Shown: positions 1 through 8,848 of the stretch, one piece after another
Layout: each line of letters begins with the position of its first letter
Position numbering within the stretch: the stretch's first letter is position 1
NCBI GenBank assembly: GCA_034436155.1
Contig: DAOTVP010000061.1
Span: 1 to 64,000 of the forward strand
Direction of reading: 5' to 3'
Origin: GCA-2794515 sp034436155
GTDB taxonomy: Bacteria > Chloroflexota > Anaerolineae > Aggregatilineales > Phototrophicaceae
DNA length: 64,000 bases
Made by a program: the position numbers and the translations under genes
Notes under the pieces: model-generated
What the model saw: the letters and a program-made list of their open reading frames with translations, nothing else
Database searches by the model: none
What the model was told of the DNA's origin: nothing

Positions 1-1200
1 CTTAATGGAGGATAATGGTTACAAAAAAGGATGTGACCATGAACCTCGAAACCAGTATCTTCAACTATTTCGCCGATTTAGAAGACCCACGTATCGAAAG
101 AAATCGCGCTCATCCGCTCATCAATATCATCAGTATCGCCATTTTGGAGGTGATTTGTGGAGCAGATAATTGGGTCGCCATTGAAGAGTATGGGAAAGCG
201 AAAATCGATTGGCTAGGCACATTTTTGGATTTAAGCAATGGGATACCATCCCATGATACGTTTGGGCGGGTATTTCGTTGGTTGGATGAACAGGCATTTC
301 AAGCCCGATTTGTCGAATGGATGGGTGTCATTTGTCAGGCAACAAGTGGTCAGGTGGTAGCAATCGATGGCAAAAAATTAAGGCGCAGTCATGACCGCCA
401 GCATGAGCGTGATGGTATCTGGATGGTTAGTGCTTGGGCAAGTGAGAACAAAATGGTGTTGGGTCAAGTTAAAGTAGACGATAAATCGAATGAAATCATG
501 GCAGTTCCGCACTTATTAACCCAACTTGACCTAGCTGGATGTGTAGTAACTGTGGATGCACTCAACACTCAAACCAGCATCGCCCAGCAAATTATCAAGG
601 CAGATGCAGATTACATTATGTCGGTCAAAGGGAATCATGGCAATTTACATGAAGACCTCAAATTGTTATTTGACGGATTTGAGGAGGTGTCTTGGCACGA
701 TGTGACCTATGATACGGCTCACAACAAATATCAAGGGCATGGGCGAGAAGAATATCGTCAAGTTTGGGTGGTCAGCGAACCTGAATATTGCCAGTATATC
801 CAACAAGCCAAGCAATGGGCGAATTTGAAGAGCCTGATTAAACTGGTGACGGTGCGTTACTCATCGGCAACCGATAAAATAGAGACAACGACACGCTATT
901 TTATCAGTAGTTGGACAGCCTCTGCCCAAGAGTTCTTAAAGGCAATTCGTGACCATTGGCAAATCGAAAATGGATTACATTGGGTATTGGATATTGCTTT
1001 TCGAGAAGATGATAGCCGTATCCGTAAAGACCATGCTCCCCAAAATATGGCTTTGATACGCCATATTGCCTTGAATTTACTCAAACAAGAGAAATCTGTG
1101 CGTGCTGGCATTGCCATTAAACGCCAACGCGCAGGTTGGGATAACAAGTATTTAGAGAAGATTGTTTGTTTATAAAGATTTGATATGCAATTGCCCTAAC
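1..1200 (+). mobile_element. ISAs1-family insertion sequence, left end outside window
   Basis: The element carries one intact transposase gene. Its right end is placed near 1199/1200, where the transposase 3' flank ends in ttgcccta(ac) and the sequence becomes kinase coding sequence. Read from the other side the boundary is gttagggcaattgcatatc, which I take as the terminal inverted repeat. The left end and any target duplication lie before base 1, so the boundary is inferred from where kinase homology stops rather than from a matched repeat pair. Confidence 0.75.
15..1175 (+). CDS. ISAs1-family DDE transposase
   Basis: Cut-and-paste transposase of the ISAs1 (H-repeat) family, 386 residues, full length and without frameshift. 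The N-terminal part has the usual DPRIERNRAHPL region followed by GIPSHDTFGRVF. The likely catalytic triad is D118 (AIDGKKLRRS), D181 (VTVDALNTQ) and E318 (HWQIENGLHW), with the typical C-terminal REDDSRIRKDHAPQNMALIRH block. The ATG at 15 follows GGAGG at 7-11; a second in-frame ATG at 39 gives the more conventional family start (MNLETSIF). The element looks recently active because the reading frame is intact. Its 3' end overlaps, antisense, the extended 3' end of the neighbouring kinase gene. Confidence 0.95.
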   Translation: MVTKKDVTMNLETSIFNYFADLEDPRIERNRAHPLINIISIAILEVICGADNWVAIEEYGKAKIDWLGTFLDLSNGIPSHDTFGRVFRWLDEQAFQARFVEWMGVICQATSGQVVAIDGKKLRRSHDRQHERDGIWMVSAWASENKMVLGQVKVDDKSNEIMAVPHLLTQLDLAGCVVTVDALNTQTSIAQQIIKADADYIMSVKGNHGNLHEDLKLLFDGFEEVSWHDVTYDTAHNKYQGHGREEYRQVWVVSEPEYCQYIQQAKQWANLKSLIKLVTVRYSSATDKIETTTRYFISSWTASAQEFLKAIRDHWQIENGLHWVLDIAFREDDSRIRKDHAPQNMALIRHIALNLLKQEKSVRAGIAIKRQRAGWDNKYLEKIVCL

Positions 1201-2841
1201 ATTTTCATTGGGTAAATGAATAATAAATTTTGTCGTCTCGGCAGGTTGACTTTTTACATCGATCGTCCCCCCCAAATTCGCCACAACTTCACGACAAATA
1301 TGTAATCCTAAACCTGTGCCTTCACCAACTGGTTTGGTGGTAAAAAATGGGCTAAAAATTTTATCTTGAATCTCTGGCGGAATGCCCGGTCCGTTATCCC
1401 ATACGATAATTTCGACTTGCTGTACCAACGAAATATGTTGAATTTCGACCCCAATTGTTGCGTTGGGCGTTCCGTACAAAGCATCATACGCATTCATCAA
1501 CAGATTAATCCAAATATCCTCCAACTGCCCTTTCAGCGCCCGTACAGGAGGAATACGGTGAGGCGGGAAATTGCTCACCAACTGAATACCGCGATATTCA
1601 ATATGGGGTTGTAATAATGATAACACACCGCGCCAACTATCGACCACATCTATCAAATCGGGTTGGGCATGGATGTCTATCGGGCGGGCAATCGACAACA
1701 AACGCCGTGCGACATTGGCGGCACGCTTGCCTGTACGGGCAATCGCTTGTAAGCCACTATAACGCGGTGATGTGGGGGGTTCATCTGCCAGCATCAGTTC
1801 CGTCTCGGCGATGATTGTCGTGAGGGGATTATTCATCTGATGTGCCACCACCGATGCCAACTCGCCCATTGCCGATAAGCGTGCCGTATGCACGAGGCGC
1901 GTCTGCGCGGATTTGAGGTCATTTAGGCTTTGCTCTAGGGCTTGATGTACCCGTGCATTTTCGATGGCGATGGCGGCAAAGGTGGCTAAATTCATCAACA
2001 AATGGGTGTGATTATTGTCGAAAGACACATTATTTTCGGCGTTGCGAACACCCAAAACACCATTCACCGATTCGTTAAAAATAATCGGCACATATAAAGC
2101 ACGAGACGAAATGGATACATCATATAAGTGTGCTGTATCTTCATCAATCAAGATAGGCTGGGCGGTATCTAACACATGTAAAGCCAGTTTATCTTGTGTT
2201 GCCACATATAAACCCGTTGCTGTGCTACTGGTGATAGGGGTTTGAGCGCGAAGATATAACTGGTTATTTTCGGTGAGCAGAATATAGGCTTCATCGGCAA
2301 ATGTGAGATACTGCGCCGCCTCGACTACCCGATTTAGCACCTCGCTCAAATCGAGACTCTGAGTTAATGACCGACTCAGCGCGAATAGCGTGTTTAATTC
2401 TTCAATTTTCCGCGCCAGATGTTGGTCGAGTGTGACATCTTGTGGCAAAAGCGCAAGGGTATCTCCTAATCCATCGGGCAACGAAAACACTTCTGCCACC
2501 TTTCGCATGGCTTGGCGCGGATCGAGTTTGGTCAGAATGGCAGAGGTAAATGGTGTAATCTGAGCGATCTGGGTCTCATCGGGAGTATATGCGATATACC
2601 GATACTTCGGGAAGTGATTATAGACCGATTCAAGCGTCCATTCATGATGATGACGGTCTATCATACGAGCATCCACCACCACACCATCAAACCTTTGCGA
2701 TTGTAACGTGAAAAATGCGTCTCTATGGGTATAGGCAAAATGAAGCTGAAACCGACTTTTTGGCAACGCTTGGCGGAAGCAATTCACCACGCGGTAATCC
2801 CCTGCAATAATCAAAAGCGAGTAAATATGCGGTGTGGTCAT
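1117..2841 (-). CDS. GAF-domain sensor histidine kinase with IS-derived C-terminal tail
   Basis: Cytosolic two-component kinase, 574 residues, no membrane segment. Residues 1-120 look like a degenerate receiver: an Asp at 57 and a Lys near 105, but no clear acidic pair. A GAF domain spans about 145-300. The dimerisation helix carries the H-box AHQMNNPL (H334). The ATPase domain has an N-box (INLLMNAYDAL), DNGPGIPP, FFTTK and GEGTGLGLHICREV. Family homology ends at IIHLPNEN, about residue 547. The last 27 residues are encoded inside the adjacent insertion sequence, antisense to the transposase, so the native stop codon has been lost. The ligand of the GAF domain and the cognate regulator are unknown; no response regulator is adjacent. 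Confidence 0.88.
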   Translation of the reverse strand: MTTPHIYSLLIIAGDYRVVNCFRQALPKSRFQLHFAYTHRDAFFTLQSQRFDGVVVDARMIDRHHHEWTLESVYNHFPKYRYIAYTPDETQIAQITPFTSAILTKLDPRQAMRKVAEVFSLPDGLGDTLALLPQDVTLDQHLARKIEELNTLFALSRSLTQSLDLSEVLNRVVEAAQYLTFADEAYILLTENNQLYLRAQTPITSSTATGLYVATQDKLALHVLDTAQPILIDEDTAHLYDVSISSRALYVPIIFNESVNGVLGVRNAENNVSFDNNHTHLLMNLATFAAIAIENARVHQALEQSLNDLKSAQTRLVHTARLSAMGELASVVAHQMNNPLTTIIAETELMLADEPPTSPRYSGLQAIARTGKRAANVARRLLSIARPIDIHAQPDLIDVVDSWRGVLSLLQPHIEYRGIQLVSNFPPHRIPPVRALKGQLEDIWINLLMNAYDALYGTPNATIGVEIQHISLVQQVEIIVWDNGPGIPPEIQDKIFSPFFTTKPVGEGTGLGLHICREVVANLGGTIDVKSQPAETTKFIIHLPNENVRAIAYQIFINKQSSLNTCYPNLRVGV

Positions 2842-2872
2842 ACGGTATTTGTCAATGCCTCTGGATAAACAG

Positions 2873-3550
2873 TTATTTTTTGCTTAGTCGGTTTCGCCGT
2901 CGTTCTAAATCAGCTTCGATATCATCTTCTGTGGGTTGTGATGTCGTGGATACATCATTTTCCACAGATGACGCTTGTACATCGGATGTCATCTCCGATT
3001 GCAAGGCTTCTTTGCGTCCTTTAATTCGTTCACTTAAATCATGAATCCGTTTTTGGGCATCGTTGACCAATTCTATAAATTTATCGTTCACCGTCTTTTG
3101 CGGTATCTTATCGGCTTGGTTCGTGGATTGCTGTGCTTGAATATCGGCAATAGTCGCCTCTAGGGTGTTCACCTTGTGGATGAGATCTTGCGCCAACAAC
3201 CGATGTTCGTTCAAATCTTTTTCGAGTTGCGCCAACCGTGCTTCTAATTTTTGAATTTTTTCGATGAAATATCGCGCCATTGCCTCGTTGCCCTTGAGGG
3301 TGGCTTCATCAGCTTGACGATTCAGTGTGGCGAGTTGTTGATGAATATCGTCAATTTGTCTCTGTAGTCTGTCTTCGTATTCGATGGCATTATTAGCACG
3401 CAAACGCAGATTTTCGGCATCTTTCGCCACATGATTGAGCGACTGTGGGTCATCGGTTGTTGATGATGCCAATGACGATTTAGAATCGCCCATTAAATCA
3501 CCCAGTTTGGCACGCACGAGTGTGTTGAGTTTATCGAAAAAATCGTTCAT
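2873..3550 (-). CDS. PspA/IM30-like coiled-coil protein
   Basis: A 225-residue, highly charged, almost entirely helical protein. The start MNDFFDKLNTLVRAKLGDLM matches the N-terminal amphipathic helix of PspA/Vipp1-type proteins. Residues 45-150 form long coiled coils with the family pattern of Arg/Gln/Ala-rich heptads. The C-terminus (residues 170-225) is Ser/Thr/Asp-rich and ends in basic RRRNRLSKK. PspA-family proteins bind stressed membranes and form ESCRT-III-like assemblies; that role is inferred here. It lies upstream of, and 31 bases from, the sensor kinase on the same strand, so the two may be cotranscribed. The assignment rests on the N-terminal helix and overall architecture, and a generic coiled-coil protein is possible. 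Confidence 0.65.
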   Translation of the reverse strand: MNDFFDKLNTLVRAKLGDLMGDSKSSLASSTTDDPQSLNHVAKDAENLRLRANNAIEYEDRLQRQIDDIHQQLATLNRQADEATLKGNEAMARYFIEKIQKLEARLAQLEKDLNEHRLLAQDLIHKVNTLEATIADIQAQQSTNQADKIPQKTVNDKFIELVNDAQKRIHDLSERIKGRKEALQSEMTSDVQASSVENDVSTTSQPTEDDIEADLERRRNRLSKK

Positions 3551-3610
3551 GATTTTATTTTACCTGAATATCGATATGAGTTAGTACAATTTTATATTTT
3601 TTTCATCAAT

Positions 3611-5128
3611 CTAACATGACGAATTACCCCAATTGAGCCGATAAATCGTCATTTTCGCCTCGCCTAAGCGCGGGGTCGTCTCGCCTGATGATTGATAGAC
3701 GGGGCATAGGCGCGGATCTGTTGGGTTTTTATTGGGAATTTGATTCGGAAATGCCATCAAATAAGTCGCACCACGTTCTCGCATCAACATCCATAAACCA
3801 TCGGGATTATTAATCAATGGAATCGCCTCTGGTGTGATGAGACCTGCAATATCCACCAACGGGCGGGGCGCAAAATAACCCACCGCGCCGACATCATGAA
3901 TGGCGAGTAATTCATCTTGGGGCAAGTTATCGCGTATCCAAAATGCCAAATCGACCATTTCTTCGTTGATAATCATCACATCGGTGATATACGCATCGCG
4001 CCCGATACTGATTGCGAAAAATAACAGGGTCGGGATGATTGCCAGCGCCAATGAGCGCGATAGCACCCGTCCAAGCATATTGTCGCGCCATTCAATGACC
4101 ATCGCCATCATGCCAATCGCACCACACAAGATTATCATCGGCAAGGCGGGTATCAGATAGCGTCCATGCTGAAATGAGACGGGCAACCGCGCCGCATAAA
4201 GTAAAATCAACGCGACAGACCAGATTAACGGGGCGATATATAACCCCAATTTGCGCCCATATCGGCGCATCATGAATAAATAATAGGGGATGGTGAGCAA
4301 AAAGAAAATTTGCGCCCCTGCCAAAATCGGCGGGATGATATTCGCCAGTCGCGTTGTATATGGCAATGCGAGTAACGGTTGGGCTTGAGCATATTTGGCA
4401 TCGGATGTATTCGGCAACAACGACCCATTCAGGCTCAAATTGAGCAATAAATACGGACTCATCGAAATGATGAACATCACCCCTGCGCCGATACCCCACA
4501 AAATGGTATGGGCAAATTTGGGATGTGGATAAGCGATGAACATCATCATACCGATAATCACGGCTAATAACACCCCTTCGGGACGGGTGGCGGTGGTGAG
4601 CGCCATAACCAAGCCGAAAATCACCCCTCTGATGAAGATAGCGCGGATGGTCATGTCGCGTTGTGGGATCAATTCACGCCACGACAGATAGATTGCCAGC
4701 AGTAACAATGTGCAAAAGAGCATGGTCTCCATGCCCGATGCACCCGCCCAAATCAGATGCCAAGATGTGATGAGCGCCAATCCGACAGCCCACCCCACAT
4801 ACTTGTTTTGCGGATAGAGCATATCCGCCATGCGAGCGCCGATGATGCCCGCTCCAGCCAACGCCAACGCGCCTAATGCGTGCGTCCAGAACAGATACGG
4901 GATGTTGAGCGCGTAGCCAATCGCCAATAACACCGTGTAAAATGGCGCAGTCGAGGCGCTACTCGGCACATCGGGGATGAATGCCCATTGCCCCAATTGG
5001 GCTAAATTACGCCCATACACCTGATGAATCCAGCTATCATCTAACGGGAAACCAGGGGCGCTCAGGGCATAAAATCCGACTAGCAGGCTTGCCAGCGCGA
5101 TAAAAATGAGGTCACGGGCGAATTTCAT
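3611..5128 (-). CDS. GT-C-type polytopic membrane glycosyltransferase
   Basis: Integral membrane protein of 505 residues with roughly 10-12 hydrophobic segments. The first extracellular loop carries APGFPLDDSWIHQVYGRNLA; an acidic pair at this position is the hallmark of GT-C transferases that use polyprenyl-phosphate sugars. The C-terminal soluble part (from about 385) contains IHDVGAVGYFAPRPLVDIAGL, which recurs in bacterial membrane GT-C proteins. It is last in the run of membrane genes, and its start overlaps the end of the upstream gene by 17 bases, so translational coupling is likely. Donor and acceptor cannot be read from the sequence. Confidence 0.75.
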   Translation of the reverse strand: MKFARDLIFIALASLLVGFYALSAPGFPLDDSWIHQVYGRNLAQLGQWAFIPDVPSSASTAPFYTVLLAIGYALNIPYLFWTHALGALALAGAGIIGARMADMLYPQNKYVGWAVGLALITSWHLIWAGASGMETMLFCTLLLLAIYLSWRELIPQRDMTIRAIFIRGVIFGLVMALTTATRPEGVLLAVIIGMMMFIAYPHPKFAHTILWGIGAGVMFIISMSPYLLLNLSLNGSLLPNTSDAKYAQAQPLLALPYTTRLANIIPPILAGAQIFFLLTIPYYLFMMRRYGRKLGLYIAPLIWSVALILLYAARLPVSFQHGRYLIPALPMIILCGAIGMMAMVIEWRDNMLGRVLSRSLALAIIPTLLFFAISIGRDAYITDVMIINEEMVDLAFWIRDNLPQDELLAIHDVGAVGYFAPRPLVDIAGLITPEAIPLINNPDGLWMLMRERGATYLMAFPNQIPNKNPTDPRLCPVYQSSGETTPRLGEAKMTIYRLNWGNSSC

Positions 5129-6665
5129 AGATGATTGCTCCAGAAACCGATGTCGCTATCGGGATTAAAAACGCGGGCGGATTATCCAAATCGAAGATGA
5201 ATTTTTTCGGTACGGCGATGCTATTGCTGAATGTCTCGACCACCAAATGCGTCACATCATAGCGCGTTGCAATCTCTGGGATGATGGTCACATCGGCGTT
5301 GGGGATGACCACCCCATGCAAGCCTGTGTGATAATATAAAACGGTGGGGTCGTTTATCATCACCACCGCATCCGATGGCAAATTCTCGCGCAATTGGACA
5401 TAAAAACGCGGTGTGTTCGGGACATTTCGGGCAGGCAATGATACCGAAAGGGTTAATATCAGCGCCAAGCCGAATAATCCCACCGAGAAAATGCGCTTGG
5501 TGCGAATCGGTTTCCAGTGTTCCAAACGGGCAGAAATCCACTCGACCACATCATCGATACCCAACACCCCCAACACACCCCAAAATGGGATGAGGGCAAT
5601 CGCCGAATGTAACAATCCACCGCGATAACCCGGATACGGAAACACAAATGTCATGAGCAAATGTAAGCCAATGGCATACAGCGCGAATGCCCATAAAAAG
5701 CGGTCTTTTCGGCGTTTGTATAATGCCAAACACATGAACGGGGTCATGAGAATCATGCCCTCAACCGCGATAAAAGTGAGCATATTTTGGATGAATGCCG
5801 TCCAGCGTGATTCAAACAATACCCCTACCCCATCTTCAAAAAAGGTCTGGTGGGTATTCACGGGCGGATACGCGAATAAATCATCATATTCCCGATACCA
5901 AATGCCTTGTGCGCCACCCAGCGCCAACGGCGTGCCGATTTCGGTGATATTACGGATGAACCACCCCCCCATCACTACCAGATAGCCGATTATCAATATG
6001 GTGATAAGGCGAAGTTTGTGCGCGGATTTTTGCGGATATATCACCAATAAAAATATGCCCACCATCGGCAACAACACACCATCGGCACGGGTGAGATGCC
6101 CAAATCCAGATAACACGCCCGCGATAAACCACCACATCATGTTTTGTCGGATTCTATCGCGTTCTAGGGCGATGCCCATCGCAATCAGCGCCCCCGCGCC
6201 GACCACCGCATACGGCGCGAAGCCATCTATCACACCCCAATAACGGGCATAAAATCCACTAAACAGGGTCAATAATCCGCCCATCCACGCATGACGTGAT
6301 GTTTTGCCCAGTTTGTAACCTATCCCAAAGCCCAACATCCCCGCCAACCACGCCAACCCAATGAATGGCAATTGCGCCACCATGTAATTATACGGTGCGT
6401 TGAATAATGTCATGCTCATACCCGCCAAAATCGAGGCGAATGGCATCCAGTATAGATGACTCGGTTGTGGCAGGTTATCCGTTGCACCGATGTAGGTGAA
6501 AATATACGGATCGGTCAAGCCTTGCTCGTCTGCCATGCGATTGGCGGCGTTCAGATAGTAGTAGGCATCGGTATAATTCGGCGCGCCGACAATCCCACGC
6601 ACCAATACAAATGCGCTTATCATGGCGATGATTGCGAATAAACCCGTGTGAATACGCATGGTCAT
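5112..6665 (-). CDS. GT-C-type polytopic membrane protein
   Basis: A 517-residue membrane protein with about ten transmembrane segments and a C-terminal soluble tail. The first loop has NYTDAYYYLNAANRMADEQG, with Asp in the place expected for a GT-C catalytic acid, followed by PQPSHLYWMPFASIL. The C-terminal part LRENLPSDAVVMINDPTVLY resembles the equivalent segment of the next gene downstream, suggesting paralogues. The start ATG overlaps the upstream stop (ATGA, 4 bases), and a second ATG lies two codons further in. A glycan or lipid-linked sugar transferase role is inferred from topology and operon context only. Confidence 0.72.
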   Translation of the reverse strand: MTMRIHTGLFAIIAMISAFVLVRGIVGAPNYTDAYYYLNAANRMADEQGLTDPYIFTYIGATDNLPQPSHLYWMPFASILAGMSMTLFNAPYNYMVAQLPFIGLAWLAGMLGFGIGYKLGKTSRHAWMGGLLTLFSGFYARYWGVIDGFAPYAVVGAGALIAMGIALERDRIRQNMMWWFIAGVLSGFGHLTRADGVLLPMVGIFLLVIYPQKSAHKLRLITILIIGYLVVMGGWFIRNITEIGTPLALGGAQGIWYREYDDLFAYPPVNTHQTFFEDGVGVLFESRWTAFIQNMLTFIAVEGMILMTPFMCLALYKRRKDRFLWAFALYAIGLHLLMTFVFPYPGYRGGLLHSAIALIPFWGVLGVLGIDDVVEWISARLEHWKPIRTKRIFSVGLFGLALILTLSVSLPARNVPNTPRFYVQLRENLPSDAVVMINDPTVLYYHTGLHGVVIPNADVTIIPEIATRYDVTHLVVETFSNSIAVPKKFIFDLDNPPAFLIPIATSVSGAIIYEIRP

Positions 6666-7882
6666 GATGTTGCCTCTGTGTGTAAGCGCGGGGCATCATC
6701 CCACCAGCGTTTGCGCGTGATGATGAGCAAGGCGAAGGCGAAAAGTGGCATCGGGACGTATAAAATTGGGTGTTCCTGATTGCCGTCTATCGTCAATAAA
6801 AACAACGTCCACATGCTGACGGCGATAAGCGATAAGCTGATATACACACCAACGGGTTTGAATTTGAACACATAGAAAAACCATATCAGGTTGAATAACA
6901 CAAAATGTGGTGTGGCAGTACGGAGCGCCACCAAATGCGTGACGACCAACGTGAGCGATACCACCCACAAAAAGCGGTCTGATTGTTTTTGGATGATGAG
7001 CATCCACCAGCCCCATAACATCACTACGACAAACACCAACGCGACCAGCAATTCGGCAATATCACCCAAACCGAGCCACGATTGGACGATAATCCACACG
7101 GGCGACCCTGTATCGGGGACGGAAATGGCGGTGTACTGCGGATACAACCGCACCTGATTCACCCAATCGCCGAACCAATCGGGTTGCAGGATGAACGATA
7201 CGCCCATCAAGATAGCGAACATGCCCAAAAATCCGCCCATAAAACGCCATTGCCGATAGCGTAACGCCCAAAGTAAAAATAATGGCGCGAGCATATACGT
7301 CATTTGCGGTTTGAGCGTGGCGCACGCTAACGCCACACCCGCCCATAATCCATAGCCTTTATACAACGCCCATATCGTGAAAATTTGCAACAGATACACC
7401 ACATGACTGAGCTGACCCAAAAATAAACCGCGCCCTGCGGGATAATCGAGCAAGGCGAATAACAGCAAAAATGCCAACACCAACGGCTTGGGTTGATATT
7501 GATAAAAATTGAGCAACAGCACCATCGTGAGGAGCAAACACGCTTCGAGGATGACCATCCACATCGCCGATGCCCACGCATAATCAACAAATACCGTCGG
7601 CATGACGAAAAACACGGTATAAAACGGATAGACAAAATAACCGGGGTCTTGTTCCCCTTCGGCGGCTTTGCCATAAATGCGCGTCTGAATATTCAGCGTG
7701 GCTTGGTCGCTATATGGGCTAACGCCATCAATAAAAAATGAACGTGCGCCTTCCCAACGGGATAAAAAATCATTCATGCCCGCCACCCGCGAGGTGAAGG
7801 TGATGTAATGCAACGGAATCGCGCCGATGAACACGATGGTTAACAACCCGATAGCCAATATCCATGTGATAGGTTTGCTCAT
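6662..7882 (-). CDS. GT87-like (DUF2029) membrane glycosyltransferase
   Basis: A polytopic membrane protein of about 406 residues. The first loop contains NDFLSRWEGARSFFIDGVSPYSDQ, with further residues GYFVYPFYTVFFVMPTVF, typical of the GT87 mannosyltransferase-like family. A LKPQ segment (ACATLKPQMTYMLAPLFLLWAL) fits the conserved KP motif of that family. I place the start at the ATG ending at 7882 because AGGAG sits six bases upstream; an in-frame TTG two codons earlier is less likely. It follows the Mrr nuclease gene by nine bases and is coupled to the downstream GT-C gene by ATGA. Confidence 0.8.
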   Translation of the reverse strand: MSKPITWILAIGLLTIVFIGAIPLHYITFTSRVAGMNDFLSRWEGARSFFIDGVSPYSDQATLNIQTRIYGKAAEGEQDPGYFVYPFYTVFFVMPTVFVDYAWASAMWMVILEACLLLTMVLLLNFYQYQPKPLVLAFLLLFALLDYPAGRGLFLGQLSHVVYLLQIFTIWALYKGYGLWAGVALACATLKPQMTYMLAPLFLLWALRYRQWRFMGGFLGMFAILMGVSFILQPDWFGDWVNQVRLYPQYTAISVPDTGSPVWIIVQSWLGLGDIAELLVALVFVVVMLWGWWMLIIQKQSDRFLWVVSLTLVVTHLVALRTATPHFVLFNLIWFFYVFKFKPVGVYISLSLIAVSMWTLFLLTIDGNQEHPILYVPMPLFAFALLIITRKRWWDDAPRLHTEATS

Positions 7883-7891
7883 GCTCAACTC

Positions 7892-8848
7892 CTAAATGCC
7901 GAATTTTTCGCGGTTAACCATTTTGATGGTGTATTGTTTTTCGATAATCACACCCACATTGTGTTCTATCATCAACTGGGTCAGGCGTGCGCCGTCTATC
8001 AACACCAATTTGAGGTGTTGCAACTCATCGGCATAATTCATCGCCGATTGCGAAAAGCGCGATGTGGTGATGAACACGCCTTTTTTGCCACCCACACCCA
8101 ACAAACTGCCGACAAAGGCTTGAATATCGGGGCGACCAACCGGTTTTTCTGGCGACCAGCGTTTGGCTTGAATATACACCACTTCTAAACCGAGTTTATC
8201 CTGATAAATATACCCATCTATGCCCGCATCGCCAACACCACCAACTGCTTTGGCAGGCGTGGAGGGATCGCCATAGCCCATCGCCATCAATAATTCGAGG
8301 ACTAATCGCTCAAAAAAACGCGGGGGTGCGCTGAGAATCATCTCTAATAATTCATCGGCGAGGTCGTTCATCAAATTTTGATACGCCATTTCGATGAGGT
8401 CTTGCGGTGTCAGATGCGCCATGAGGGGCAATTCATATTCATCATCGGCAGGCATGACGGGCAAGGTGGGCAATTCCGACTTGCGGGTGGCGAATTGGGC
8501 ATATTCTGGGAATTGCATCAAGATTTTGTGCGTAATCCGCACTGGTTTTTGCGTCAGCAACCAGATGCCGCGTGTGGTAATCCGAAATTTGCCCCACCCC
8601 GCGCTTTCGATGAGCAAGGCTTTTTGCAGATGCGTCTTTGCCCAACTCACACGATCGGCAAAGCGTGTGCGCTTGCCACTCGGCAATAATTCCTCGCGTT
8701 GTTCACCCGTCAGATTGAGATAATCTGCCAGCATACTGGTGATTTGCGATAATTGATAAATATCGCCATCGCTCACCCTTTGTAACAACGGGAGCATGAG
8801 TTCATCATACGTGGGGAGTCTACCCCGCCAGACAGTTTGATTCATCAT
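7892..8848 (-). CDS. mrr: Mrr-type restriction endonuclease
   Basis: Predicted type IV restriction enzyme, 318 residues. An N-terminal winged-helix (Mrr_N-like) domain covers about 1-100 (GRLPTYDELMLPLLQ, then GWGKFRITTRGIWLL). The C-terminal PD-(D/E)xK nuclease domain spans about 175-310: FFERLVLELLMAMGYG, GDAGIDGYIYQDKLG (D211) and VVYIQAKRW (Q227-x-K229, the QxK variant of Mrr), then GRPDIQAFVGSLLG. The start is the double ATG at 8848/8845 overlapping the upstream stop as ATGATGA, with a purine-rich GAGAGAAG upstream. Mrr cleaves modified DNA in known members. Here it sits inside a membrane glycosyltransferase operon, with no methyltransferase visible in the window. Confidence 0.88.
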   Translation of the reverse strand: MMNQTVWRGRLPTYDELMLPLLQRVSDGDIYQLSQITSMLADYLNLTGEQREELLPSGKRTRFADRVSWAKTHLQKALLIESAGWGKFRITTRGIWLLTQKPVRITHKILMQFPEYAQFATRKSELPTLPVMPADDEYELPLMAHLTPQDLIEMAYQNLMNDLADELLEMILSAPPRFFERLVLELLMAMGYGDPSTPAKAVGGVGDAGIDGYIYQDKLGLEVVYIQAKRWSPEKPVGRPDIQAFVGSLLGVGGKKGVFITTSRFSQSAMNYADELQHLKLVLIDGARLTQLMIEHNVGVIIEKQYTIKMVNREKFGI

